Source: Bin127 sp965203505 (GTDB lineage Bacteria > Chloroflexota > Dehalococcoidia > Lucifugimonadales > Lucifugimonadaceae). From it: a DNA stretch of 64,000 nucleotides. The notes under the pieces were generated by a model. It did no database searches. It saw only the letters and a program-made list of their open reading frames with translations, and was not told where the DNA came from. Where the stretch lies: contig OZ241880.1 of the NCBI GenBank assembly GCA_965203505.1, positions 992,001 through 1,056,000 of the forward strand. The letters are read 5' to 3'. Numbering within the stretch: position 1 is the stretch's first letter; the number at the start of each line of letters is the position of its first letter. Both the position numbers and the translations under genes were made by a program. Shown here one piece after another: positions 1-8,620 of this stretch.

Positions 1-619
1 TGATCAATCCCCAGAATGGGGGCAGTTCCGCACGAGCAATCAGACCGTCTGGGGCGGCGAGGTAGTGGAAATCGGCGCAAGCCAAGAACGACGGATCGTG
101 GAACTTTGTCGAGAATCGCTCTAAAGTCCGTTCTTTCGCTGCGATGCGGCTCGCGATATCTTCGTGATCGCGACGCGCGGCGACATAGGCAGGGTTGTCG
201 CGCCAATCGACGTTCTTGTCGGTGTTGTTAACCGCGTGTTTGCGGGCATTGTCAAGGACTGTTGAGGTCAACTCTGCCGCATCCTCCAAAGTTTGGAGTT
301 GGGCCAAAGCTCGTTTCAGATCGGTTTTTGAATGGTCGTCGCGCCGAAGGTCACCGCGCGAGGATTTGACCTCCACGATATAGACCACGTTGTTTTTGCC
401 CACGCCGACGAGATCCACAACGCGCCCGAACGGGCCCTCCAGCCTTACTTCCATACCTATCGATCTGCAACCGGCATCCATATAGAGCCATTTCCAAGCA
501 GCCCATTTGAGTTGGTAAGTGAGATCGGTCTCGCTGGATGACTTCAAGCTGTTCAAGATCCTGTCGCGCTCAGGACTTGGCTCTCCGTCTGAGATTTGCT
601 GCGGATTGGCGTCATTCAT
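1..619 (-). CDS. MmcB-like PD-(D/E)XK nuclease-fold protein (3' partial)
   Basis: Starts with ATG at 619 and stays open for 206 codons to the window edge, so the C-terminus is missing. A hydrophobic strand ends in the E-x-K motif of VEVKSSRGD, preceded by an acidic residue in GRVVDLVGVG and followed by DHSKTDLKR. This is the layout of a restriction-endonuclease-like core. The later segments ADFHYLAAPDGLI and PPFWGLI resemble the C-terminal part of MmcB-type putative DNA-repair nucleases; that family match is from memory of the family and was not searched. It is transcribed divergently from the FtsZ-like gene at 754. A general Holliday-junction or restriction-type nuclease is the alternative. 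No signal peptide or membrane segment is seen, so it is probably cytoplasmic. Confidence 0.6.
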   Translation of the reverse strand, partial: MNDANPQQISDGEPSPERDRILNSLKSSSETDLTYQLKWAAWKWLYMDAGCRSIGMEVRLEGPFGRVVDLVGVGKNNVVYIVEVKSSRGDLRRDDHSKTDLKRALAQLQTLEDAAELTSTVLDNARKHAVNNTDKNVDWRDNPAYVAARRDHEDIASRIAAKERTLERFSTKFHDPSFLACADFHYLAAPDGLIARAELPPFWGLI

Positions 620-663
620 GTTCGATATTTTTGGACAAGTGTCAAAATTAGCATCCAGTGGAC

Positions 664-694
664 TTGCATTTTACTAGAACCTGTGTGCTATGCT
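664..694 (+). promoter_or_regulatory. Possible promoter of the FtsZ-like gene
   Basis: TTGCAT (664-669) and TATGCT (689-694) are separated by 19 bp, which is longer than ideal, in the 134-bp space between the divergent gene at 619 and the ATG at 754. A TG two bases further upstream may compensate as an extended -10. The gene itself has a clear Shine-Dalgarno, GGAG at 744-747. Confidence 0.25.
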
Positions 695-753
695 GATATT
701 TGAACAAAAGTGCCATCGTGTAGCGCAGCGAATTCCGGAAACTGGAGAATGAA

Positions 754-1854
754 ATGACGATCATACGAAAAGGACACAATTCAGGCAAGGCTAAAGATTT
801 CGTGATCATTGGCGTTGGGGGAGCAGGATCACAATCTGCGACTGAGCTTTCGAAGGTTCTTGGCAACCCGGACGACGTGATTGCCGTTGACCGCGATATG
901 GACGCCTTGCGAACGCTCACCGTCGGACGCCGCATCTCGATTGGTCGCCCGATCTACGTCGGTGAAACGGACCCACAACTAGATGACGACCTCGTCGACC
1001 CGAACGATCTATTTCGACTGAAAACCGTTGTCGGCAAAACCCCGATGATATTCGTGATGGCAGGCCTTGGCGGTACAACCACTTTGGAGCTCATGCCCGC
1101 GGTTCTTCGCACGGCGATGTCGACAGGTTCTTCCGTGTTGGCGATTGTCACGTTGCCATTCGCGTTGGAAGGGCGCACCAGGTCGAATACTGCTTCAGCG
1201 GCGTTGCAACGCGTACGTGAAGTGGGATGTTCGCTAGCAGTCATCGATGCCGACGGCGCATTGTCTGCCGGGTCGATCGCGGGAGATCTGGCCTCCGAAT
1301 TGACCGCTGCGAAGGCCCGCGTCGTTATGAACGTCCTTTCAGCTTCGAACGCAACGACCTCTAGTGCGTTGAACACGTCTCCTGAAATGCTCGACGCGAT
1401 CAAGTGCGGAGGCGAAACCTTCATTTCGCATGCGTCATCTGAAGACGTGACCGAATATCGAAAAGTGGCGCGTGAGGCGACCAAAAGACCGATTACTTCT
1501 GGTTTGGATCTGCACGATGCCGAATATGCAAGTGTCGTCATCGCCGGACCTCGTGACATGTCGATCAAGTCGCTGAACGCCGTGATATCGATTGTCCAGA
1601 ACGAGGTTAGTGACGAGGCCGTGCTGTCCACGTCATTCGTGCCTAACGCCGAATCTTCGAACTCGGGACGAGTGCGAGTCAGCGTCATCGCAGGTCGAGA
1701 CCCGAAGCCTCACTTGGAAACCGTATCGCAAGGAGAAACCCAAAATCTGTCTCAAGAGGATGCGGTTTCCGATCAGATTGACGACCTGCTTGGAGCGCCC
1801 GATTGGTTGGTAGATCAACCGAAATCTCAGACCGCGGTGACCACTCTGCTTTGA
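754..1854 (+). CDS. Divergent FtsZ/tubulin-like GTPase-fold protein
   Basis: 366 aa, ATG with GGAG six bases upstream. The N-terminal half aligns by eye with FtsZ: GVGGAGS at residues 20-26 (T1 nucleotide loop), AVDRDMD (45-50) in the place of FtsZ's N-T-D strand, a glycine-rich loop at 103-112, and PFALEGRTRSNTA at 135-147, which corresponds to the FtsZ PFxxEGxxR segment. The C-terminal half keeps the FtsZ-like strand SVVIAGPRDMS and ends near RVRVSVIAGRD. Two hallmarks are altered. The tubulin signature GGGTGTG is replaced by GLGGTTTLE, and I see no T7-loop NxDxxD at the position where it catalyses GTP hydrolysis. The conserved C-terminal FtsA/ZipA-binding peptide is also not apparent. It may be a non-catalytic or non-polymerising paralogue (CetZ- or FtsZ-like) rather than the division FtsZ; its cellular role is unknown. 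Confidence 0.75.
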   Translation: MTIIRKGHNSGKAKDFVIIGVGGAGSQSATELSKVLGNPDDVIAVDRDMDALRTLTVGRRISIGRPIYVGETDPQLDDDLVDPNDLFRLKTVVGKTPMIFVMAGLGGTTTLELMPAVLRTAMSTGSSVLAIVTLPFALEGRTRSNTASAALQRVREVGCSLAVIDADGALSAGSIAGDLASELTAAKARVVMNVLSASNATTSSALNTSPEMLDAIKCGGETFISHASSEDVTEYRKVAREATKRPITSGLDLHDAEYASVVIAGPRDMSIKSLNAVISIVQNEVSDEAVLSTSFVPNAESSNSGRVRVSVIAGRDPKPHLETVSQGETQNLSQEDAVSDQIDDLLGAPDWLVDQPKSQTAVTTLL

Positions 1855-1994
1855 GTGTCGCCTAGTCAAATCATGTCGTGTGTCCACGTTCGGCAATATC
1901 GTGGCCACTATTGGGCTGGCAGGCAGGGTTGCGGTCGAACTGAATCGATTGCATTCGAGCCGAGGGTTTCTAGCCTCCTCGACACAACGGCTTA

Positions 1995-2011
1995 GCAATC
2001 GTCACGATTGC
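1995..2011. repeat. Perfect palindrome between convergent genes
   Basis: GCAATCGT and ACGATTGC flank a single C. It lies between the stops of the FtsZ-like gene (1854) and the convergent SDR gene (2032). There is no T-run, so it could be a weak bidirectional terminator or a protein-binding site; the sequence does not decide. Confidence 0.3.
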
Positions 2012-2031
2012 ACCCTGCCTGCCTGTCCTGC

Positions 2032-2946
2032 CTAGTCGCCGACCTTGCCTGGACCGGCTGGATCTGCGACTATCAGATGATCTGCGATGTCACTAGCGAA
2101 CTTGATCTCTGAATCATCTTCGGGTTCGTAACCCAAGACATTCCGCGCCGTTTCCAGCGACCAAAACGCTCTGGCGTTGGCGCTGATGCCGTACACGATG
2201 AGCCATGGCACACCGTGTTCATTGGCGATGTCCGGCGTTTCGATAGCCTTCGCAAAGAGTTGCCTGAGGTCACGTTGGCTGAAATGTGCTCCCAAGCCGC
2301 GCTTGTAAGTCGATTTGCCGGTGCCGCCGTGTAGTTCATCCGCATGGGACAGCAACTCGGTTGCGTTCGTTTCTCTTGGATTGCCGATTCGGACTTGGAC
2401 GATCTCCATTTTGCGGCCGAACGCGCCGCAAGCATACGGGTAGGCGAGCAATTCGTATGCGGCCTTCGCCCAACCATAGAAGTTGTCGGAAAGAGGCAGT
2501 TCGTCGGGAAACACCATTTCTTTCTTGCGGTTGTGGATCAGCGCATGTTCGTACCAGTCGGCCGCATGGTTCGAACTCGCTACGATCACGCGTTTGACGC
2601 CTGCGTCGTAGGCGCAGCGGTAGATGTTGTTGGCCATCTGGACGTTTTCAAGTTCGGTGTCAAAGCGATCGATTTGCGGGACGTCAGTGCCGTATACTCC
2701 GCCGGGGCTTGACCGCTTGTATGCCAAGTGGATGACTGCGTCTTGATCGGCGAAGTGACGCTCGTATTTCGACCTGTCGGTGTCGATCAGATCGACGATC
2801 TCGACGCCTTCCACGGGATTGCCGTCGCGATCGGTGTCCACCGCGTCGATCAGCGTCAGATCGTATCGATCTCGGTACGTGACGAGCATCTGCGAAGCGA
2901 TGTACCCGCTCGCGCCAGTGATAAGTACCTTTAGCTTGTCTGACAT
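2032..2946 (-). CDS. NAD-dependent epimerase/dehydratase (extended SDR, uronate dehydrogenase-like)
   Basis: 304 aa. Residues 7-14 carry the Rossmann motif TGASGYIA (TGxxGxxG) for NAD(P) binding. The active-site pair is seen as YGWAKAAYE (Y-x-x-x-K), with VIVASSNHAADWY before it supplying the Ser. The ASSNH segment is typical of uronate-dehydrogenase-like members of the extended SDR family, which oxidise hexuronic acids to lactones. This substrate guess is an inference; a nucleotide-sugar epimerase is possible. It lies 43 bp downstream of the RDD gene on the same strand, so the two may be co-transcribed. The soluble sequence suggests a cytoplasmic enzyme. Confidence 0.75.
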   Translation of the reverse strand: MSDKLKVLITGASGYIASQMLVTYRDRYDLTLIDAVDTDRDGNPVEGVEIVDLIDTDRSKYERHFADQDAVIHLAYKRSSPGGVYGTDVPQIDRFDTELENVQMANNIYRCAYDAGVKRVIVASSNHAADWYEHALIHNRKKEMVFPDELPLSDNFYGWAKAAYELLAYPYACGAFGRKMEIVQVRIGNPRETNATELLSHADELHGGTGKSTYKRGLGAHFSQRDLRQLFAKAIETPDIANEHGVPWLIVYGISANARAFWSLETARNVLGYEPEDDSEIKFASDIADHLIVADPAGPGKVGD

Positions 2947-2989
2947 GTCAATTCGCTCCAGTTCTGCGACGTGATTGGTTGTTTTTGAT

Positions 2990-3898
2990 TCAATCCATCA
3001 ACTCTTCACCCGGCGCGGCGGGACCGTCCCTCGATGATCGAGTTATTGGGTACGTCCCGACCAGCAGGTCATGAAGTGCGCGGTGGTCTGTTCGAAAGAT
3101 GAAAAGGTGCCCAATGTAGAGAACGTTGGCAGAAACTACGCTCGTAACCGCTCTCATAAACGCAATCGGTACGCCTGGCACGTTACCGCCTTTGTCCAGT
3201 ACGTAAACGTTCAGAAGTCGTTTTCCAATTGTCGTCCCCCAAATCCCGATCAGCAAAGTGTTGTAAACGATCGGGAGCACCAAAAACAAAATCGTGCCTG
3301 AGAGTGTGCCGTACCACGGCAAAAGATCGGTTAAAGCGATATCCTCTTCGTTGAGTTGCGCAGATTCGTCCTCCTCTGCCGGCGCGAGCGTCACAAACGG
3401 AACATTCGTTTCGTCGTTTGTATCCAACTCACTGTCTACTGCTGTCGCATCAAAATCGAACAACGGCATGCCCAACAGTAAAGGAAACAGTAAACCGAGC
3501 ATGAGTAGCGTGACCGTGAGGTCAATGAGGTGAGCTATGAGTCTTCGACCGAATCCAGCCGGCGGCCCAAGCCGTGACAACGCTGACGGATGTCGGTCAT
3601 CTGATTCTGGCAAAGTCTCGTCGTAGAAAGGCGGGCTTTCATACTCGGGCGCACGTGGCGGCTCTGCACCGGGTGCTTCGGTTTCTCGCCAAGGTGTTTC
3701 TTCAACCGTCGGTTCATCTGAAGCAACATCGGTCCATAGAGGTTCTGCTTCGGATTTTGCTTCCGCGGAGAATTCGCCTGAGCCGACGTCGAGGTGTTCC
3801 CGCGCCGGACGACCCAACATGATCGAACGCAGATCGTCTTCGTGAGGGGGCGATATGGGAGGCCCTGTTGATTGATCCGGATTTGTCGAGTCGCGCAT
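2990..3898 (-). CDS. RDD-family membrane protein with long acidic N-terminus
   Basis: 302 aa. The first ~115 residues are hydrophilic, acidic and proline-rich. An RDD domain follows: GRRLIAHLIDLTVTLLML opens the first membrane helix with the R..AH..D pattern, a second helix is around GTILFLVLPIVYNTLL, then GTTIGKRLLNVYV and a last helix with RTDHRALHDLLVGT, which carries the late conserved aspartates. RDD proteins are small inner-membrane proteins, some proposed to transport ions; no substrate can be read here. The insert between helices 1 and 2 (about 35 residues, rich in Asp/Glu) is longer than usual. The start is divergent from the selenoprotein gene at 3984. Confidence 0.8.
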   Translation of the reverse strand: MRDSTNPDQSTGPPISPPHEDDLRSIMLGRPAREHLDVGSGEFSAEAKSEAEPLWTDVASDEPTVEETPWRETEAPGAEPPRAPEYESPPFYDETLPESDDRHPSALSRLGPPAGFGRRLIAHLIDLTVTLLMLGLLFPLLLGMPLFDFDATAVDSELDTNDETNVPFVTLAPAEEDESAQLNEEDIALTDLLPWYGTLSGTILFLVLPIVYNTLLIGIWGTTIGKRLLNVYVLDKGGNVPGVPIAFMRAVTSVVSANVLYIGHLFIFRTDHRALHDLLVGTYPITRSSRDGPAAPGEELMD

Positions 3899-3983
3899 AC
3901 GTCAATTATGCGAAAACCATTTTGCCTACGTGCGACAATTGCGCTAAGAACATTGCACGATCGCGCAGAATGGAGCGCATTCA

Positions 3984-5534
3984 ATGGCAACATCCCAGAA
4001 CACCGCAGCCTCTTACGCCGGTAAGGTGCGTGCGCCCGAATTCCCTGAAGGTCTTGAATGGATCAACGCCAATCGACCGATATCAATCGCGGACCTGCGC
4101 GGAAAGATCGTGATACTCGACTTCTGGACCTACTGTTGAATTAACTGCATGCACACACTTCCGCAGTTGCGGAAGCTGGAAACCAAATACTCGGACACTC
4201 TGTTCGTCATCGGGGTCCACTCAGCGAAGTTCGACACTGAAAAAGCGACCGAGAATGTCCACGCGGCTGTCCGCAGGTATAACGTCAACCATCCGGTTGT
4301 CAACGATGTTGAATTGAAGGTGATGTCGGCGTTTGCGGCTCGAGCATGGCCCACGTTGATGTTCCTAGACCCTCAAGGAAAGGTGATTGGAAGACACGAG
4401 GGCGAGTTTCAGTTAGAGGCGATGGACCGAGTGCTGACGGCGATGATTGACGAGTTCGATCGGGCAGGTGTGTTGGATCGGAACCCAGTTCCGTTCGTAT
4501 ACGGCTCAGATCCACACGGCACCGGGACACTTGCGTTCCCGGGCAAAGTTCTCGCTCCCGACGATGGATATCTGTACATTGCCGATTCGAACCATCACAG
4601 AATCATCGTTGCTACTGTTGATGGCTTGGTTGAGGACGTCATCGGCAATGGTGAGAGCCCATTGGCGCACCAATCGTTCGAGCCGCCGCCCGGCATATTG
4701 AACCCGGTCGGAAGCGAAATGAGCTTCGACGCGCCGCTGTTCGACAACCCGCAAGGGATGGCGCTCGAAGGAGAGACGTTGTACGTCGCCGATGCCGGCA
4801 GCCACACGATCCAACGCGTCGACTTGGCAAAGCGAAAGGTTTCGGTCATCGCCGGAACAGGCGAACAATCGCTCATACGTCATGCCGGAGGCGAAGCCAC
4901 CGCTTTTCCGTTGAACTCGCCTTACGATGTCGAGATTGCTGATGGTGTTCTCTACATCGCGATGGCGGGTGCGCATCAGTTGTGGCAGTTGAACATCGAT
5001 GAACGGACAACCGAGCCGTTCGCGGGCAACGGCGCAGAGAACATCGTCGATAACACACGCTTAGATGCGCTTTTGGCCCAACCGTCAGGTTTGGCGCTTG
5101 ATGGCAACAACCTATTCTTCGCTGATTCCGAAACGAGCGCCATCAGAGTCGCTAAGATCGGTCCGGGCGGCCGGGTTGTCACTTTGACGGGAACAGGACT
5201 GTTCGCTTTCGGTGACCGCGACGGCATCGGCAAAGATGCCGCGTTGCAACATCCGCAAGATGTCGCGTCAGCGCCAGGCGCGGTCTACATCGCCGATACA
5301 TATAACCACAAGATCAAGCGCATGGACTTGTCCACCCTTCGGATTACTACCGTCGCAGGCGATGGAACTCAAGGAGCGAACAACGGTGACGCGCTCGAGG
5401 CCAGCTTCGATGAGCCGGCTGGCATCGCATACAGAGACGGAATCATATTCGTGTCCGATACCAACAATCACCGAATCAGGAAGTTCGATGTAGATCGCGG
5501 TATCGTCGAAACGATCGAGTTGATGGGCATTTAG
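3984..5534 (+). CDS. Thioredoxin-like/NHL-repeat selenoprotein (NHLRC2-type), TGA read as selenocysteine
   Basis: Read through the in-frame TGA at 4137-4139, this is a 516-aa protein starting at ATG 3984, with GGAGCG six bases upstream. Before the TGA the protein reads EFPEGLEWIN and VILDFWTYC; after it comes INCMHTLPQL. NHLRC2-type proteins have the redox motif CCINC here, so the TGA replaces the second Cys and gives C51-U52-I-N-C55, a U-x-x-C redox pair. A thioredoxin fold (about 1-150, with ARAWPTLMFLDPQG) is followed by NHL beta-propeller repeats (about 175-510: DGYLYIADSNHHRI, AVYIADTYNHKIKR, FVSDTNNHRIRKF). Ordinary gene calling would start at ATG 4149 and lose the first half of the thioredoxin domain. 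selA at 52599-54002 supports selenocysteine use. It probably reduces or isomerises disulfides; the substrate is unknown. No signal peptide is seen. Confidence 0.88.
4158..4175 (+). promoter_or_regulatory. Putative bacterial SECIS hairpin
   Basis: CTTCCGC (4158-4164) pairs perfectly with GCGGAAG (4169-4175) around the loop AGTT. The apical loop starts 25 nt after the TGA (4137-4139), and a G is at its second position. This fits the loose rule for bacterial SECIS elements: upper stem of at least 3 bp, G among the first two loop bases, and about 16-37 nt between UGA and loop. It would recruit SelB with Sec-tRNA. It lies inside the coding region, as expected in bacteria. Confidence 0.7.
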
Positions 5535-5577
5535 TTGTGTTCAAATCCGAAACAGCTTTAACTCCGGAAGGGGTCAA

Positions 5578-7650
5578 TTGCCAAACCGTTTAGCCAAAGA
5601 AACCTCGCCGTATCTGCTGCAACACAAGGACAATCCAGTCGATTGGTTCCCATGGAGCGATGAGGCGTTCGCGCTGGCAAAAGAACTCGACCGTCCGATC
5701 TTTTTGAGCGTGGGATACTCATCGTGCCATTGGTGCCACGTTATGGAGCGCGAGTCGTTCGAAAACCACGAGATCGCTGCGTTGATGAATGAGTTGTTTG
5801 TCAACATCAAGGTTGATCGAGAAGAGCGGCCCGACGTCGATTCGATTTACATGTCGGCGGTACAGTCGATGACGGGCCATGGCGGTTGGCCGATGTCTGT
5901 CTTCATGTCGCCAGATGGTGCGCCGTTCTATGGCGGCACGTATTTCCCCCACGAGGACCGAGGCGGCATGCCGTCATTTCCCCGAGTGTTGGCAGCGGTG
6001 TCGGAGGCGTACCGAGATCGGCGCGGCGAGATCACGCAGAGTGCAGCGCGTATAGTCAGTGCCATATCGTCCCAATCGCGCTCTCGCATGAGTATCGAAC
6101 CGATGGCGCAGTCGATGTTCCACTCAGCGTATCGCCACCTCGCGCCTGAATTCGATTGGCAGAACGGCGGCATCGGACTGCAACCAAAGTTCCCGCAACC
6201 GATGATGTACGAGTTTCTGCTCACACACGCCGAGTTGCAGGGGAACGCGGCCGCGGGTGAATTCGCAGATCTCACGTTGACAAAAATGGCGCGAGGTGGG
6301 ATCTACGACCAGATCGGCGGTGGGTTCCATCGATATTCGGTCGATTCGGTGTGGTTGGTCCCCCATTTCGAGAAGATGCTGTACGACAACGGTCAATTGG
6401 TGAGCCTCTACCTCCATGCATGGCAACGGAACGGAGATCCGTTGTTCGCCAAGATCGTGGAGGAGACGCTCAGCTACTTGGATCGTGAGATGCGTCACAA
6501 ACCGACGGGCGCGTTTTACTCGGCGACGGACGCCGACTCCGAGGGCGAGGAGGGCAAGTTCTTCGTCTGGCAAACGCCTGAAATGGATGCGGTGCTTGGG
6601 GCGGACCTGTCCCGCGTTGCCAAAGCATATTGGGACGCGACGCGGTTCGGCAATTTCGAGGGTCAGAACATCCTCTATATGCACCGGTCAGACGAATCCG
6701 TGGCGAACGACCTAGGGATGTCGGTGGATGAGTTGATGCCCAAGATTTCCGATGCGAAACGACAGTTGTACACGGCGCGTTTGGACCGCGTGCCTCCGAT
6801 GACGGACGACAAGGTGATCACGTCGTGGAACGCGTTGACGATCCGCGGGTTTGCGGAGGCGGGATCCGCGTTCGGACGAGACGATTGGGTTGAGATCGCG
6901 GTCAGCAACGCAGAGTTCATATTCGATCGGCTGGTTCGTTCTGATGGTCGAGTGATGCGAAGTTGCAAGGCTGACTTGGATGAACCGGCGGTTATATTGG
7001 GCTTCCTCGAAGACTATGCTTACCTGGCAAACGCGTTGACACATCTCTACGAGGCGACATTCGATTTGCGGTGGTTGGAACGCGCGGAGCAGTTGTGCGA
7101 TGGGATGATCGAGCTGTTCTGGCATCCGGCCGACGGTGTGTTCTATGACACAGGTGCGGACCAAGAAGAGTTGATAATCCGTCCCCGCGACACGTTTGAC
7201 AATGCCCAACCGAGTGGCGGTTCGGCGGCGTCTATGGCGTTATTGAGGTGTGCGGAATTTACTGGCAATACTGATCTGGAACGTATCGGTGCCGCGAATT
7301 TGCGGACGATGCGGGATCTGATGGAACGTGCGCCGTCGGCGTTCGCTTGGTGGTTGCAGGCAGCGGAGTTTTACGCCAGCGCGATTAAGCAAGTGGTAAT
7401 CGTCGGCGAGCGTGACGATCCGGATACTCAAGCTCTGGTCGCGGAGGCGAAGCGAGGATTCAATCCGGATCGAATCGTGGCTTTGATGGAGCCCGATGAA
7501 ACCGCGGATACGGGCAGCGGATTGCCGCTGTTTCAAGGTAGGCACATGATTGACGGGAAACCTACGGCGTACGTTTGCAGGAACTACGCATGTGAACTGC
7601 CGGTTACGGACGTTGCAGCTTTGGCGGGGCAACTGAACGAAGACAACTGA
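5578..7650 (+). CDS. DUF255 thioredoxin-domain / six-hairpin protein (YyaL, SPATA20 family)
   Basis: 690 aa. The best start is TTG at 5578, preceded by GGAAGGGG; the protein then begins NRLAKETSPYLLQHKDNPVDW, the standard opening of this family. The N-terminal thioredoxin-like domain carries SSCHWCHVMERESF (C-x-x-C, about residues 48-51), VDREERPDVD and GHGGWPMSVF. The rest (about 200-680) is the (alpha/alpha)6 barrel resembling glycoside hydrolases and N-acylglucosamine epimerases, with GGGFHRYSVD and WLVPHFEKMLYDN. Family members are widespread but biochemically poorly defined; a redox or sugar-handling role is often proposed. It begins 43 bp after the selenoprotein gene on the same strand, so two thioredoxin-fold proteins may share a transcript. 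Length is typical and no motif is lost. Confidence 0.9.
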   Translation: MPNRLAKETSPYLLQHKDNPVDWFPWSDEAFALAKELDRPIFLSVGYSSCHWCHVMERESFENHEIAALMNELFVNIKVDREERPDVDSIYMSAVQSMTGHGGWPMSVFMSPDGAPFYGGTYFPHEDRGGMPSFPRVLAAVSEAYRDRRGEITQSAARIVSAISSQSRSRMSIEPMAQSMFHSAYRHLAPEFDWQNGGIGLQPKFPQPMMYEFLLTHAELQGNAAAGEFADLTLTKMARGGIYDQIGGGFHRYSVDSVWLVPHFEKMLYDNGQLVSLYLHAWQRNGDPLFAKIVEETLSYLDREMRHKPTGAFYSATDADSEGEEGKFFVWQTPEMDAVLGADLSRVAKAYWDATRFGNFEGQNILYMHRSDESVANDLGMSVDELMPKISDAKRQLYTARLDRVPPMTDDKVITSWNALTIRGFAEAGSAFGRDDWVEIAVSNAEFIFDRLVRSDGRVMRSCKADLDEPAVILGFLEDYAYLANALTHLYEATFDLRWLERAEQLCDGMIELFWHPADGVFYDTGADQEELIIRPRDTFDNAQPSGGSAASMALLRCAEFTGNTDLERIGAANLRTMRDLMERAPSAFAWWLQAAEFYASAIKQVVIVGERDDPDTQALVAEAKRGFNPDRIVALMEPDETADTGSGLPLFQGRHMIDGKPTAYVCRNYACELPVTDVAALAGQLNEDN

Positions 7651-7756
7651 TACAATCGCAAAGGTAACCGAACCTGCCGCCCTCAAGTATCCGCGCCATC
7701 AGCGACGCCTTCCCGCCGCATTCCCAGCGGATCCTTCCTCCCACGACCAACTCCCG

Positions 7757-8044
7757 ATGCCCTTCTACGACTACAAGTGCGACAAAGGCCATGTATTCGA
7801 GGTGATGCAGAGCTTTTCGTCGGAACCGGTAGCTACGTGTGGCGACTGTGGTGCATTGGCCAAGCGTCAACTCTCGATACCGATGGTGGTTTACAAGGGT
7901 TCGGGTTTTTACACGACCGATTATGGTCGGAACGGTTCGGCATCGAAACAGAAGTCTTCGTCGAACGGTGAATCTTCCGAGTCTGGATCCAAAGCCAAAA
8001 CGAAGGCCGAGAGCAAGTCTTCTTCGTCCGATTCCTCGGACTAA
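7757..8044 (+). CDS. FmdB-family zinc-ribbon protein
   Basis: 95 aa. MPFYDYKCDKGHVFEVMQ opens the FmdB regulatory-domain pattern, with Cys8 plus CGDC at about residues 28-31 as likely zinc ligands. One of the usual four ligands is replaced by Gly-His (KGH instead of CGH-type), which may be neutral. The C-terminal 40 residues are a low-complexity Ser/Lys tail. FmdB proteins are small putative regulators of unknown target. It is 15 bp upstream of the deacylase gene, probably one transcript. Confidence 0.85.
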   Translation: MPFYDYKCDKGHVFEVMQSFSSEPVATCGDCGALAKRQLSIPMVVYKGSGFYTTDYGRNGSASKQKSSSNGESSESGSKAKTKAESKSSSSDSSD

Positions 8045-8059
8045 ATCGAGCAGCGTCAG

Positions 8060-8530
8060 GTGCGGTTTGTAATCCAACGTTCGGCCGGTGCTCGTGTCAC
8101 AGTCGACGGTGAAATCACAGGTGAGATCGATAAGGGATTGGTGATTCTCGTCGGCGTCACGCATGATGATGAGCAGGCGGATATCGACTACTTGGTAAAC
8201 AAGACGGTTGGTCTTCGGATCTTTCGCGGTACGGATGGCCAGTGGTTTGATAGATCGTTGCTCGATATCGGAGGCGCCGTGTTGCTAGTCAGTCAATTTA
8301 CGCTGTATGCGGACACTCGGAAAGGTCGTAGGCCGGGGTTCACTGGATCGGCCCCGGGTGAGATAGCAGAGCCGGTGTTCGATAAGGTTGCAGACGCGTT
8401 TCGCGGTGCTGGCGTTGATGTTCAGCTTGGTGTGTTCGGGGCGATGATGGACGTTGAACTGGTCAACGAAGGGCCGTCGACGTTCATTTTGGATTCCGAG
8501 GATCGTAACCGGCCGAGGCGGCGCGGTTAA
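8060..8530 (+). CDS. dtd: D-aminoacyl-tRNA deacylase
   Basis: 156 aa with GTG start (8060); MRFVIQRSAGARVTVDG matches the family N-terminus. The two catalytic signatures are present: SQFTLYADTRKGRRPGF (SQxxT) and NEGPSTF (NxGPxT, with Ser in place of the usual Val). The dimeric enzyme hydrolyses D-aminoacyl-tRNAs, and also Gly-tRNA(Ala), in the cytoplasm, proofreading chirality. Length is normal, and a short Arg-rich extension (RNRPRRRG) ends the protein. Downstream the DUF2442/DUF4160 pair follows after a 90-bp gap. Confidence 0.95.
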   Translation: MRFVIQRSAGARVTVDGEITGEIDKGLVILVGVTHDDEQADIDYLVNKTVGLRIFRGTDGQWFDRSLLDIGGAVLLVSQFTLYADTRKGRRPGFTGSAPGEIAEPVFDKVADAFRGAGVDVQLGVFGAMMDVELVNEGPSTFILDSEDRNRPRRRG

Positions 8531-8620
8531 TCAACCGGCTTCCAAAACAGATTGAGATAAAATCTAGACACCGATCTCTCCCGCAATCCGTAAGGGACAA
8601 TAACGCAACGATATTTCGAA

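Noticed and set aside
954..1688. 244-aa ORF antisense to the FtsZ-like gene
   Set aside because: No family features, no ribosome-binding site; the plus-strand frame has clear FtsZ motifs.
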